From a virus, in IMG/VR virus record IMGVR_UViG_3300021963_005267, positions 42,584 through 106,583 of that record: a stretch of DNA of 64,000 nucleotides, one strand, 5' to 3'. Position 1 is the stretch's first letter; each line of letters begins with the position of its first letter. Positions 49,662 through 58,105 of the stretch are shown here, one piece after another. A model generated the notes under the pieces. That model saw nothing but the letters and a program-made list of their open reading frames with translations, ran no database searches and was not told the origin of the DNA. Both the position numbers and the translations under genes were made by a program.

Positions 49662-51709
49662 AAATCAATCTCAAAAAAATCTTAGTTAACCCTTGGACAG
49701 CACTACTCACTTTAGTACTGATACTGGGGGTGAGATCTACAGATCCTACATTTGTTGAAAGTGTAAGATTACGTTACTTTGATACCCTAATTACTGCTAA
49801 AGAACCTACATATAATAATATTGTCACGGTTAACATAGACGAAACAGCACTAGACAAGCACGGACAATGGCCGTTACCTAGAGCCGAGTACGCACATATT
49901 ATAGAAGATCTATATTCTAGAAATGCAGGACTAGTAGTATTAAACATTCTTATGCCGGAAAAAGATAGAACAGGTGGAGATGCTGAACTAGCAAAATTAC
50001 TCAAACAATACCCTGTAGTGTTAGGCTCTGCGCCCGCACAGCAGACAAAGAATCAACCACGTGTTCCCGGCTCAGCTGTTCTTAATCCGGAATGGTTGGA
50101 TCAAATAGTACAGTATCCAGGATTAATTGCTAACATTCCTCAACTAGAAAATGCTGCGGCAGGTGTTGGTATAACAAATACACTACCAGAAGTTGACGGT
50201 GTTAATCGTCGTATGCCATTGATCGTAACAGTAGATGACAAATTATATCCCGCACTAAGTTTAGAAACTCTTCGTGTTGCCGCAGGTGATTCAACATTCC
50301 AGGTTAAGCTGTTTGAGGGTGGAGTTGAGAAAATGCGCATTCCTAAGTTTGGTCCTGTAACTACAGACAATCTAGGACGCATATGGATTGACTGGAGTCA
50401 ACAGTCACGCAGCTTTAGTTTAACTAAATTACCCAAAGACTTAGAAGGTGCTATTGTTATAGTAGGACCTACAGCGGCAGGGATAGGTAATCCATTGCCA
50501 ACTAGCAAAGGAGCAGTATGGCCGCACGAAGCACAGGCAGCTGTGATTGGAACAATGGTAAATGGTGTTGTTATAGAACGTCCTGATTATGCTGACGGTG
50601 TTGAATTACTTGCAATTGGATTAGCAGGTATACTTTTATTATTTTTAACAAGGTGGGTATATGTTGGATTGGCAACGACTATTATGTTGGGTGCTGGCGG
50701 TTATTTTATCAGCCAGTATCTTTTCACTAATTTTCTATTCTTATTCGACGCTACTGCGTTTACCGTTGGAACAATATTGGTCGCTTTGCATGCCTACGGT
50801 GTCAAGTTCGTCTCAGAGTTCTTACAGAAGCAAGCCATAAAGAAACAGTTTGCTGGATACTGTTCTAAGGAAGTAGTAGAGATGTTACAAAAAGATCCAG
50901 ACCTGATCAAGCGTGGTGTGCGTAAAGACGTTAGTGTTATGTTCAGTGACCTACGTGGCTTTACTCCTATTGGTGAACACTATGGTGATGATGTTGCCGG
51001 CCTAGGCAAATACATGAACGGATACATGGATGCTATCAGTCGTCCTATTATGGACAACAAAGGAATGGTCATTAAGTATGTAGGCGATGCGAGTATGCAC
51101 ATACACGGTGCACCTATCGAAGACCCTAACCACGCTCGTACAATTGTTGCTGTTGGTTTACAAATGTTAGACGCAGTTGATGCCTACACTAAAGAAATGG
51201 AGGCACAAGGTTTACCTCCTGCTGCAATGGGTTGGGGCTGTAACACTGGTATTGGCTTTATTGGCGAAATGGGCTCAACAGACAGACATAGTTACGACAT
51301 TCTAGGCGACATGGTTTCAACAGCCGCACGTTTAGAAGCACGTTGTAAAGCATATGGTGTGCTATGTATTATTGGTGCTGAAACATACAACCGTACTAAA
51401 GATGATTTCTTCTATTTGTGCATTGACAACTTACAACCAAAAGGCAAGTCAGTGGCAGACTTGATCTATACAGCACTACGTCCTAACGGCGAGGATTGGA
51501 CTAAGGATTTAGAACGTTACAATGAAATGCAAACACTGTATAAGTCTAAGAAATTTGACGAAGCGGCTGCTATGTGTAAGAAATTAAAAGGCACATTCGG
51601 AGGACAGATGGACAAGTACTATAAGATATGGATCGAACGCTGCGATTTTATGAAACAGCAAGATCTACCAGATAATTGGAACGGCGAATTTATCGCTCAC
51701 GAAAAATGA
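49658..51709 (+). CDS. CHASE2-domain class III adenylate/guanylate cyclase
   Basis: The 683-residue protein has an N-terminal membrane helix, a periplasmic CHASE2 sensor (about 30-305), three membrane helices (about 313-385) and a class III cyclase domain (about 410-615). The cyclase has both metal Asp sites (FSDLRGFTPIGE; KYVGDASMHIHGAP) and the late block YDILGDMVSTAARLEARCK with the transition-state Arg; the usual Asn of VNxAxR is Ser/Thr. It would make a cyclic nucleotide in response to a periplasmic signal. It closes the curli operon. Confidence 0.92.
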   Translation: MKINLKKILVNPWTALLTLVLILGVRSTDPTFVESVRLRYFDTLITAKEPTYNNIVTVNIDETALDKHGQWPLPRAEYAHIIEDLYSRNAGLVVLNILMPEKDRTGGDAELAKLLKQYPVVLGSAPAQQTKNQPRVPGSAVLNPEWLDQIVQYPGLIANIPQLENAAAGVGITNTLPEVDGVNRRMPLIVTVDDKLYPALSLETLRVAAGDSTFQVKLFEGGVEKMRIPKFGPVTTDNLGRIWIDWSQQSRSFSLTKLPKDLEGAIVIVGPTAAGIGNPLPTSKGAVWPHEAQAAVIGTMVNGVVIERPDYADGVELLAIGLAGILLLFLTRWVYVGLATTIMLGAGGYFISQYLFTNFLFLFDATAFTVGTILVALHAYGVKFVSEFLQKQAIKKQFAGYCSKEVVEMLQKDPDLIKRGVRKDVSVMFSDLRGFTPIGEHYGDDVAGLGKYMNGYMDAISRPIMDNKGMVIKYVGDASMHIHGAPIEDPNHARTIVAVGLQMLDAVDAYTKEMEAQGLPPAAMGWGCNTGIGFIGEMGSTDRHSYDILGDMVSTAARLEARCKAYGVLCIIGAETYNRTKDDFFYLCIDNLQPKGKSVADLIYTALRPNGEDWTKDLERYNEMQTLYKSKKFDEAAAMCKKLKGTFGGQMDKYYKIWIERCDFMKQQDLPDNWNGEFIAHEK

Positions 51710-51873
51710 TATATACTCCACTTGATTGGTGGATTGATTATTCAGTCTGGCTTATGCTACAATACAAGTTCATGATGCCTGCTAAAATAATTGGCATCAA
51801 TGACGATATGCAAGAATACCTAAAATGTTTTAGTCTAAATGGAATAAAGCAACATAATATCTGTAGAGGATAA
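51706..51873 (+). CDS. Small uncharacterised protein
   Basis: A 55-residue protein starting at the ATG that overlaps the cyclase stop: MIYTPLDWWIDYSVWLMLQY and a polar tail. The start is Trp/Tyr-rich and may touch membrane. No domain recognised. Confidence 0.5.
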   Translation: MIYTPLDWWIDYSVWLMLQYKFMMPAKIIGINDDMQEYLKCFSLNGIKQHNICRG

Positions 51874-51876
51874 AAA

Positions 51877-52524
51877 ATGAAAGGCAGAATAGCCTTATTT
51901 GTGCATCAACCTAAATGTTCTGTTCAAAGCGGCAACGGAATAATAAAAGCTTTAAGCCCGCACTATAATTTTAAAATCTTTACAAAACATGAATTAGAAA
52001 AAGATTTCTTCGACGATGTAGATATCGTATGCATTCCCGGTGGTATCGGTGATAGTGAAAGTTACAGATATCTAATGAAAGAACACAAAGACAAGATAAG
52101 ACAGTTTGTCAGACGAGGTGGAAAGTACCTTGGAATATGCATGGGAGCATACTGGGCTGACAAACACTACTTTGATCTACTGTGCGATATACGTGCGGAT
52201 CAATACATAACTAGGCCGGGTGCCGACACACGCAGGCCACATGCTAAAAATCAACGAGTATTATGGAAAGGTGAAGAATATAAAATGTTCTTCTACGACG
52301 GTTGTGCATTTTACGGAATGGGTTTAGATACAGCTAAGATATGGTCATTATATCCCAACGGTGACCCTATGGCCATAATACAAGGACGTCTAGGATTGAT
52401 AGGTTGTCATCCGGAAAGTGAACCACACTGGTATAACAGTTGGAGTTGGATGAACGGGAAATACCACAACGGTGAACATCACAAACTTCTGTTAGAGTTT
52501 GTAGATGAGCTTATGAAAAGTTAA
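51877..52524 (+). CDS. Class I glutamine-amidotransferase-like protein (BPL_N-type)
   Basis: The 215-residue protein has the nucleophile elbow GKYLGICMGAYWA (Cys about 90), CIPGGIGDSESY upstream and a catalytic His in IGCHPESEPHW (about 173). This matches the N-terminal domain of eukaryotic-type biotin-protein ligase and related amidotransferases, also seen in T4-like phages. The substrate is unknown. It overlaps the convergent membrane gene by four bases. Confidence 0.8.
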   Translation: MKGRIALFVHQPKCSVQSGNGIIKALSPHYNFKIFTKHELEKDFFDDVDIVCIPGGIGDSESYRYLMKEHKDKIRQFVRRGGKYLGICMGAYWADKHYFDLLCDIRADQYITRPGADTRRPHAKNQRVLWKGEEYKMFFYDGCAFYGMGLDTAKIWSLYPNGDPMAIIQGRLGLIGCHPESEPHWYNSWSWMNGKYHNGEHHKLLLEFVDELMKS

Positions 52525-52880
52525 TTCTTCTTTTCTTCTTTTTCTTTATTCTTTGCGCCGATGTTATCAGCTTCTTCCATTGCATCGTGAAACTTAGCGT
52601 TAGCCTTAGCCTCTACGATAGCAGTCTCCATAACGCGGTCTGATTCAATCATTTTACCGCGTATGGTCAACACCGTATTAACTTTCTGATTTAGACGAAT
52701 CAGATCGTTGTCTAGCATACGGATACGATCAATTAGTGCTATAAGCACAGTATTGGCGTCACTGATAACGGGCTTAACTTCTTTTGTTGCCCATTCCCAA
52801 ACATATTTGATAATGAAGCCCATTCCAACTGCCATCACAATCGGAAATCCATACTTATTGACTAACTCTACTACATCCAT
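52521..52880 (-). CDS. Membrane-anchored coiled-coil protein (holin-associated type)
   Basis: The 119-residue protein has one N-terminal membrane helix (GFPIVMAVGMGFIIKYVW, about 11-28), then a coiled coil and a Lys/Glu-rich tail. The layout and the start NKYGFPIV resemble BhlA/UviB-type small holin-like proteins and the paralog at 53412. It is the last gene of a five-gene minus-strand operon. Confidence 0.7.
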   Translation of the reverse strand: MDVVELVNKYGFPIVMAVGMGFIIKYVWEWATKEVKPVISDANTVLIALIDRIRMLDNDLIRLNQKVNTVLTIRGKMIESDRVMETAIVEAKANAKFHDAMEEADNIGAKNKEKEEKKN

Positions 52881-52884
52881 GTTC

Positions 52885-53085
52885 TTATCCTATTAATGGT
52901 TTGAAACAATTTACTATAGGTTTAAATGCCCATTCATAGCCTACAACTACACCTATAACAAATCCTATGCCTACTCCGAACATTAATGATTTAAACATGT
53001 CACGGTCGTGCCATATGGGTTGACGTTTTAAATATTCTTGCATCTGGGGATTAAGGCTATCCCACCATTGCTTATACTTGCTCAT
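52885..53085 (-). CDS. Small membrane protein
   Basis: A 66-residue protein with a charged N-terminal half (WDSLNPQMQEYLKRQPIWHD) and one glycine-rich membrane helix (SLMFGVGIGFVIGVVVGYEW). Same operon as the holin-like genes; could act in lysis. It overlaps the upstream gene by 14 bases. Confidence 0.65.
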   Translation of the reverse strand: MSKYKQWWDSLNPQMQEYLKRQPIWHDRDMFKSLMFGVGIGFVIGVVVGYEWAFKPIVNCFKPLIG

Positions 53086-53269
53086 TGTCTATCGATCCTT
53101 TTACGATAAATTTTTCTAGGTCTCCGACTTTGCGCAGCATCTGGCGACCGTTGATATTAACCAACTTGAAATAATCTCCGCCCTTCCATCCGAGCTTGTC
53201 ACTGTCGAATTCCTCATCTAAAATGATTCCTTCTTTGTCACAATTCCAGGAGTAGTCTACATACAACAT
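53072..53269 (-). CDS. Small conserved phage protein
   Basis: A 65-residue beta-rich protein: CDKEGIILDEEFDSDKLGWK, GGDYFKLVNINGRQMLRKV. This pattern is common in T4-like environmental phages; function unknown. Its start overlaps the stop of the basic protein upstream. Confidence 0.7.
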   Translation of the reverse strand: MLYVDYSWNCDKEGIILDEEFDSDKLGWKGGDYFKLVNINGRQMLRKVGDLEKFIVKGSIDNEQV

Positions 53270-53412
53270 TATCTACCCTGTCCTCTATAGGCTTTGTGCG
53301 TTTTTCTTTCAGTCTTGTTCATAGAACTAGTTTTAACTCTGCCGCCCTGTTTTGTTCTTTTTACAACAGAGTTATGTGTCTTTCCAGATGTGCTACCTTT
53401 TGCTTTAGCCAT
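53269..53412 (-). CDS. Small highly basic protein
   Basis: A 47-residue protein starting MAKAKGSTSGKTHNSVVKR and ending HKAYRGQGR, with 14 Lys/Arg. It fits exactly between two coupled genes (TAATG overlap at each end) and has AAGGAGA before its ATG, so it is probably real. A nucleic-acid-binding role is possible from composition. Confidence 0.6.
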   Translation of the reverse strand: MAKAKGSTSGKTHNSVVKRTKQGGRVKTSSMNKTERKTHKAYRGQGR

Positions 53413-53693
53413 TAGTCTCTCCTTGCGTCATTTTTACCGTCTGCACGAGCAATACGGTCTACGTCTGGTCTTAAACCCAGTGCGTTACTAACTATCGTAT
53501 CGATACGAACAACATCGTGATTCATTGTTTTGACACGATTATCGAGAGCAGTGATGATCCCGGCCATTCCTTTGATGCTGCCTAAAACGCCCTGTAGCAA
53601 AAGTTTGATGGTCAAGTAAACGAAGTAACCGCCGGCTAATGCAGCAGCTACAGGAAATCCTAGATCTCCGATTATTTTGAAAACTTCATTCAT
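53412..53693 (-). CDS. Membrane-anchored coiled-coil protein, holin-like
   Basis: The 93-residue protein has an N-terminal membrane region (DLGFPVAAALAGGYFVYLTI, about 10-29) and a helical domain ending in a basic tail. It shares the GFP-hydrophobic start and coiled-coil layout with the protein at 52521, so the two are probably paralogs. First gene of the minus-strand operon. Confidence 0.65.
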   Translation of the reverse strand: MNEVFKIIGDLGFPVAAALAGGYFVYLTIKLLLQGVLGSIKGMAGIITALDNRVKTMNHDVVRIDTIVSNALGLRPDVDRIARADGKNDARRD

Positions 53694-53730
53694 TCGCTCC
53701 CGCTCCTAACTTATATGTGTATTTAACTAC

Positions 53731-53759
53731 TTGACACTCAAATTATCAGGCTATATAAT
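53731..53759 (+). promoter_or_regulatory. Perfect consensus sigma70 promoter
   Basis: TTGACA, 17 bp, TATAAT. It drives the phosphoesterase gene; the leader of about 19 bases has no clear ribosome site. Confidence 0.88.
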
Positions 53760-53784
53760 ATACGTATATTTCTATAAATTCATT

Positions 53785-54588
53785 ATGCGAATCAAACTAG
53801 TATCAGACCTACATTTGGAGTTTTCGGATATCAATATCCAAAATGACCAAAACTACGATGTGCTTATTCTGAGCGGTGATATCCTTGTGGCTAGTAAAGT
53901 ACTGAAACCTGAAAGCGAATACGGTATTCGTTTCCGTGACTTCTTGAAGCGTGTGAGCTTTCAATTCCCGCATGTGATCTATATTGCTGGCAATCACGAG
54001 TTCTACGACAGCGGTCGATTCTTTGACAGCATCGATTGGTTACGTGCTGCCTGCGGGGTTCACGACAATATCTATTTCTTAGAAAGGGATGTTAAGGTAA
54101 TAGACGATGTTACATTCATCGGTGCTACTCTATGGACTGATCTTAACCGAGGTGATCCATTGACCATGCATTTTATACGAGATCGCATGAATGACTATCG
54201 TGCCATTAGGAATGACAAAAAAGGTTTTGTTAACTTAAAGCCCGCCGACACATACGAACGTCATATTAACACTAAGCAATACATCGAAACTGTATTGAAA
54301 GAAAACAAAGATAAGAAGTGTGTGGTAGTTACACATCACGCTCCTACCTATCAGAGTGTAAGCGAATACTACAGGCCAGATCATTTAATGAATGGTGCAT
54401 ACTACAGTGAGCTCACGGATCTCATATTAGATCATCCACAGATAGTGCTGTGGACACACGGGCATATGCATCAGCCGTTTGATTACCTAGTCGGTACTAC
54501 TCGAGTTGTCTGCAATCCTAGAGGTTACGAAAGCGCAACCTACAGCGAACAAACAGGCTGGGATCCAAATATCTTAATCGAAGTGTAA
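53785..54588 (+). CDS. Calcineurin-like metallophosphoesterase
   Basis: The 267-residue protein has all metal-binding blocks: SDLHLEF (D-x-H, residues 6-12), SGDILVA, AGNHEFY, a THHAPT block and WTHGHMHQP (GHxH). It is a phosphoesterase of the Icc/YfcE-like superfamily; substrate unknown. I place the start at 53785 because the promoter covers the upstream in-frame codons. Confidence 0.88.
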   Translation: MRIKLVSDLHLEFSDINIQNDQNYDVLILSGDILVASKVLKPESEYGIRFRDFLKRVSFQFPHVIYIAGNHEFYDSGRFFDSIDWLRAACGVHDNIYFLERDVKVIDDVTFIGATLWTDLNRGDPLTMHFIRDRMNDYRAIRNDKKGFVNLKPADTYERHINTKQYIETVLKENKDKKCVVVTHHAPTYQSVSEYYRPDHLMNGAYYSELTDLILDHPQIVLWTHGHMHQPFDYLVGTTRVVCNPRGYESATYSEQTGWDPNILIEV

Positions 54589-54619
54589 ATACATCTACAC
54601 TTTGATTAAGGATTGGCCG

Positions 54620-55438
54620 ATGATTAGAATTTTATTATCTATGCTGTTATTCTTTTGCATAAACTCCTATGCGAAATCACAACCACATACTGTTTATCTT
54701 TATAACATCACTAAGCAAGAATCGGTGATCGCAAATCATATAGACGATGTAAGGCCAATCGCTAGCATTACTAAATTGATGACTGCTGTAGTGTCTTTAG
54801 ATTATACCCGAGACATGAACGAGAGACTTATGCTCAGTCGTAAAGCAGGCAGCAGTCTACCCAGGCAAAAATATCCCAGAGGAGATATTCTAAATGCTAT
54901 GTTAGTTAGATCTGACAATGGCAGCGCAGAAACTATAGCAGAGCACTATCCCGGAGGCAGAGAAGAATTCTTATCGGCTATGAATAGCAAAGCTCGTGAG
55001 ATAGGAATGACGGAAACACACTTCGATGATCCAACGGGATTACTAGCCACTAACATCAGTACAGCTAAAGATCTTTCGATACTGCTAAAGTATGCATTAA
55101 GATACGAACATATTAAAAAAATCAGTATTAAAAAACACACTATAGTTGAAGTTCAATATAAAAAGAAAATACGTAAGATTAATCTTAACAATACTAATAG
55201 TCCAATACTTTTTGAGTTTGATAATGTCCTAGTAACAAAGACTGGTTACACATCTAAAGCCGGTAAGTGTATTGCAATGGTGGTTGAAAAGGGAAATCAA
55301 AAATACACTATTGTTATATTAGGAGCCAAAACAGTAGCACAACGTATTGACTTAATTAAAGACTTAATGTATAATCACCTTAATGATGATGAGATAATAA
55401 TCGAAGCCGAACCACCACCATTAGGTAATCCAATATGA
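54620..55438 (+). CDS. D-alanyl-D-alanine carboxypeptidase, S11 (PBP5/6-like)
   Basis: The 272-residue protein has a signal peptide (IRILLSMLLFFCINSYA) and the three penicillin-binding motifs: SITK (SxxK, about 50-53), SDN (SxN, about 103-105) and KTG (about 210-212). It trims stem peptides in the periplasm. It lacks the C-terminal domain and membrane anchor of PBP5. In a phage it may remodel peptidoglycan for entry block or lysis timing. ATG after AAGGATTGGCCG. Confidence 0.87.
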   Translation: MIRILLSMLLFFCINSYAKSQPHTVYLYNITKQESVIANHIDDVRPIASITKLMTAVVSLDYTRDMNERLMLSRKAGSSLPRQKYPRGDILNAMLVRSDNGSAETIAEHYPGGREEFLSAMNSKAREIGMTETHFDDPTGLLATNISTAKDLSILLKYALRYEHIKKISIKKHTIVEVQYKKKIRKINLNNTNSPILFEFDNVLVTKTGYTSKAGKCIAMVVEKGNQKYTIVILGAKTVAQRIDLIKDLMYNHLNDDEIIIEAEPPPLGNPI

Positions 55439-55902
55439 CCAATGATAAACTGATAGAAGAAATCAAAGGAATCCGCCGAATAGTCATTAACAAATGCCAC
55501 GGCGGATTTGGTTTGAGTAACGAAGCTGTTCTTAGATACCTAGAACTTTCAGGTACAAGAGTTTGGCCCGAAGCTAATGAGAAGTTTGGGGGTATAATTC
55601 CTTTTACATACTTTTTGGTTCCTCCGGAAGAACGTATACCTGGAGATCCGGACAACTGGCACGACATGACATTAGCTGAACGTGCTGCCCACAATGCTGC
55701 ATACAGCAAGACAGTTTTTTACGATCGAGAAGTAGCTCGCGACGATCCTTATCTTGTTAAGGTAGTTCAAGAATTGGGAGAACAAGCCAATGGAGATCAT
55801 GCAAATCTAAGAGTTGTAGAAGTTCCTGCAGATGTTGATTGGATCGTAGAAGAATATGACGGACTCGAATGGATCGCTGAGAGACATAGGACATGGGATT
55901 AG
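55435..55902 (+). CDS. Conserved phage protein ending in TAG
   Basis: The 155-residue protein begins with RRIVINKCHGGFGLSNEAVL, a pattern I recognise from many phage hypotheticals, followed by an acidic middle and a C-terminal block VPADVDWIVEEYDGLEWIAE. It ends in TAG; read-through adds three codons. The next gene starts inside it. Confidence 0.75.
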   Translation: MTNDKLIEEIKGIRRIVINKCHGGFGLSNEAVLRYLELSGTRVWPEANEKFGGIIPFTYFLVPPEERIPGDPDNWHDMTLAERAAHNAAYSKTVFYDREVARDDPYLVKVVQELGEQANGDHANLRVVEVPADVDWIVEEYDGLEWIAERHRTWD

Positions 55903-56156
55903 GCAAAGGTTTGAAGGTTGGTAGTGTGAGCGAGATCTTGGCAACAAGAGCTCGCGCCACCTTCTCTCATCGTATTAACTTTGATAATGTAGCATATCTC
56001 AATCTTGATGAGATGAAGTGGTGGTGCGAAGAAAACTGTCAAGATCTTTGGCGAGCAGAAACTACCCACGCACTGTATTGGCAGTTTGCCAATGAGAAAG
56101 ATGCTATGATGTTTATGCTACGTTGGGGTAGCGCAGAAGGGAACAAATTAAAATGA
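55893..56156 (+). CDS. Paralogous small protein A (DA-x-x-F-x-LRW family)
   Basis: The 87-residue protein has EMKWWCEENCQDLW and the C-terminal signature WQFANEKDAMMFMLRW. It is the first of a tandem set of related small genes (55893-57619). The shared fold is probably helix-strand-helix with the DA motif in the last helix. It overlaps both neighbours. Confidence 0.75.
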   Translation: MGLGKGLKVGSVSEILATRARATFSHRINFDNVAYLNLDEMKWWCEENCQDLWRAETTHALYWQFANEKDAMMFMLRWGSAEGNKLK

Positions 56157-56359
56157 TTGCCGTTGAATTTGGAAAAGACCGTTATCATCTACAAGAAGAA
56201 ATGATCAAATGGTGTCGTACTACCCTTGGCAAGGGCGGCTGGGCTGCTAACTTAGAATTAAGTGACAATAACTGGTCAGTGGATAGTATGTTCGGTAATA
56301 CCTTCTTTAAATTTAAAGAAAGCAAAGATGCCGTGTTATTTCAATTGAGGTGGGCATGA
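56153..56359 (+). CDS. Paralogous small protein B
   Basis: The 68-residue protein has EMIKWCRTTLGKGG and ends FFKFKESKDAVLFQLRWA. Same family as its neighbours. Coupled by ATGA to protein A. Confidence 0.75.
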   Translation: MIAVEFGKDRYHLQEEMIKWCRTTLGKGGWAANLELSDNNWSVDSMFGNTFFKFKESKDAVLFQLRWA

Positions 56360-56360
56360 T

Positions 56361-56660
56361 ATGAAAAAGAAAAAACTATTAACAGATCGCTCCGGAGACC
56401 TGCAGGAAAAAATGCTAGAAGAATCAGCTAAGGCGATGGCTAATGATATTGATAGAGAAGTACTGTGGGGTATGCTCGAGGGTATAGGATGGACTAGAGC
56501 AGGATGTTATCCTCGAGCACATTTCGTTACTGCTGACAGGATCAAAGAAATACACGATTGGGTTAAAAATAACGCCAAGGGTCATTACGAAAATCATCAT
56601 ACAGATTTTATATTTGAAAATTCACAAGACGCAGTAAATTTTATATTGAGATGGAAGTAA
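56361..56660 (+). CDS. Paralogous small protein C
   Basis: The 99-residue protein has a longer N-terminal helix (residues 10-40), then RIKEIHDWVKNNAKGHY and the signature DFIFENSQDAVNFILRWK. Same family. Confidence 0.75.
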   Translation: MKKKKLLTDRSGDLQEKMLEESAKAMANDIDREVLWGMLEGIGWTRAGCYPRAHFVTADRIKEIHDWVKNNAKGHYENHHTDFIFENSQDAVNFILRWK

Positions 56661-56691
56661 GAATACGCTGAATTATTTGATATATTAACTT

Positions 56692-57090
56692 ATGGCGATC
56701 AAGAAAAAAATACAGTGGCCTGATGCTAGAGATTTTACTGCTCAAATAAATCAGCAGTTGGCGGATAGTTACTTCCAATACCACTCTCCCTTCACTCACA
56801 AGCCCCCACGCCATAAGTACAACATCGTAGGAGATCGTGTGGAAGAATGTAAAGAATTTGTAGTTCACTCATTCCAAATGGGTGATGTTGAAGATCCTGA
56901 TCTTTATGCAGCTGAACCTTTATGGAAATGGCAAAACAGTGACATAGGCCAATGGGTAATGAAGAATGCCGCAGATACTCCTACCTGGCATAGAATGGCC
57001 GATGCAGTTACCTATGGATATCGATATCAGATACGTGCTAAGTTTATGGGTCCAGCACTAACTGAATACCTTCTTAGAAGCAGTAAATGA
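56692..57090 (+). CDS. Uncharacterised protein inside the paralog cluster
   Basis: A 132-residue protein without the DA-LRW signature: QWPDARDFTAQINQQLADSY, a conserved-looking PLWKWQNSDIGQWVMKNA and TWHRMADAVTYGYRYQIRA. An extended -10 (TGATATATT, 56678-56686) ends five bases before the ATG, so the mRNA may be leaderless. Function unknown. Confidence 0.7.
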   Translation: MAIKKKIQWPDARDFTAQINQQLADSYFQYHSPFTHKPPRHKYNIVGDRVEECKEFVVHSFQMGDVEDPDLYAAEPLWKWQNSDIGQWVMKNAADTPTWHRMADAVTYGYRYQIRAKFMGPALTEYLLRSSK

Positions 57091-57350
57091 CAGACGGTAA
57101 ACAAGTAATGGAAAAAATAGCACACAAAAAAATTGGTGCTATGATGATGGAAAATGATAAGTTGATGCAGATACTGCAAGACTATCATATAGTGAGGTTA
57201 GAACAGGACGACGACTTCAATGATAAATTATCCTGGTGCATGGAACACTGTCAACAGAAATTCCGTGACATAAGAGAAGATGATTGCCGTGCTTGGTATT
57301 TTCAAAACGAACAAGATGCTACAATGTTTGCATTGAAATGGAGTAAATGA
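57087..57350 (+). CDS. Paralogous small protein D
   Basis: The 87-residue protein has DKLSWCMEHCQQKFRD and ends AWYFQNEQDATMFALKWSK. It is close to protein A in the WC-x3-C helix and in the signature. Confidence 0.75.
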   Translation: MTDGKQVMEKIAHKKIGAMMMENDKLMQILQDYHIVRLEQDDDFNDKLSWCMEHCQQKFRDIREDDCRAWYFQNEQDATMFALKWSK

Positions 57351-57619
57351 TGTATGTATATTCGGATGATTGGAAGAAATTCAAACCTCCTGATGAAGTG
57401 TTACAGCAATGTTATCAAATATTGATAACGGACGACGAATCAAAACGTGCAGGAATGCCATTCTGGAAAATAAAGAAATGGTGTTTAGAACATACAGAAA
57501 GCTTTGTTTGGATGGATGTTACTGATGTTAGCGACGCTAGCTATCATTGGGATGAAATCGCTGCCTATTATTTTCTTAAAGAATCAGATAAGATGTTGGT
57601 TGCATTAAAATTTAAATGA
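57347..57619 (+). CDS. Paralogous small protein E
   Basis: The 90-residue protein has KIKKWCLEHTESFVW and ends AAYYFLKESDKMLVALKFK; the DA is changed to DK and LRW to LKF, so it is the most diverged member. Confidence 0.7.
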   Translation: MMYVYSDDWKKFKPPDEVLQQCYQILITDDESKRAGMPFWKIKKWCLEHTESFVWMDVTDVSDASYHWDEIAAYYFLKESDKMLVALKFK

Positions 57620-57655
57620 TGTTATAGTTATTGAAGTTAACAACATTTGGATTCA

Positions 57656-58105
57656 ATGATGTACGACGAAGATCAATACGAAGCATTTGCTAAAGAAATG
57701 GAAACACGACATCCTGAGATGTTTAAAAATGCCTACGGTGGATTTGCTGTAGGTGCAGGATGGTGGCCTATCCTACAAGAACTCTGTAGGCAAATAGATT
57801 CTTATACACAATGGCGCAATAAAACACGCGAGTCATTGCTCAAAGACAACCCTCACGATCATCCCATCCCTGATGCAGTTCCTCAGGTAACTGTTGCACA
57901 GATCAAAGAGAAGTTCGGCGGTTTGCGTTTTTACTACGACGGTGGGGACGAACATATTAGCGGAATGGTGCGTATGGCAGAAATATGGGCCGGTCACTCT
58001 TGTGAAGAATGTGGTAAGCCGGGCAAACAACGCAGTGGCGGATGGATTAAAACTTTGTGTGATGAACACGAAATCGCACGTCAACAGAAGTATAGGAATC
58101 AATAA
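57656..58105 (+). CDS. Conserved phage protein with C-terminal zinc-ribbon-like Cys motif
   Basis: The 149-residue protein has GGFAVGAGWWPILQELC, then VAQIKEKFGGLRFYYDGGDE and a Cys-x2-Cys pair (CEECGKPGKQ) with a later Cys/His (TLCDEHE). I know this layout as a myovirus hypothetical. It may bind zinc. An extended -10 (TGTTATAGT) lies 27 bases upstream. Confidence 0.75.
   Translation: MMYDEDQYEAFAKEMETRHPEMFKNAYGGFAVGAGWWPILQELCRQIDSYTQWRNKTRESLLKDNPHDHPIPDAVPQVTVAQIKEKFGGLRFYYDGGDEHISGMVRMAEIWAGHSCEECGKPGKQRSGGWIKTLCDEHEIARQQKYRNQ

Noticed and set aside
53731-53784. Upstream TTG start for the metallophosphoesterase
   Set aside because: A perfect TTGACA-17-TATAAT promoter occupies these codons, so they are not transcribed from it; the ATG at 53785 gives the normal family start.
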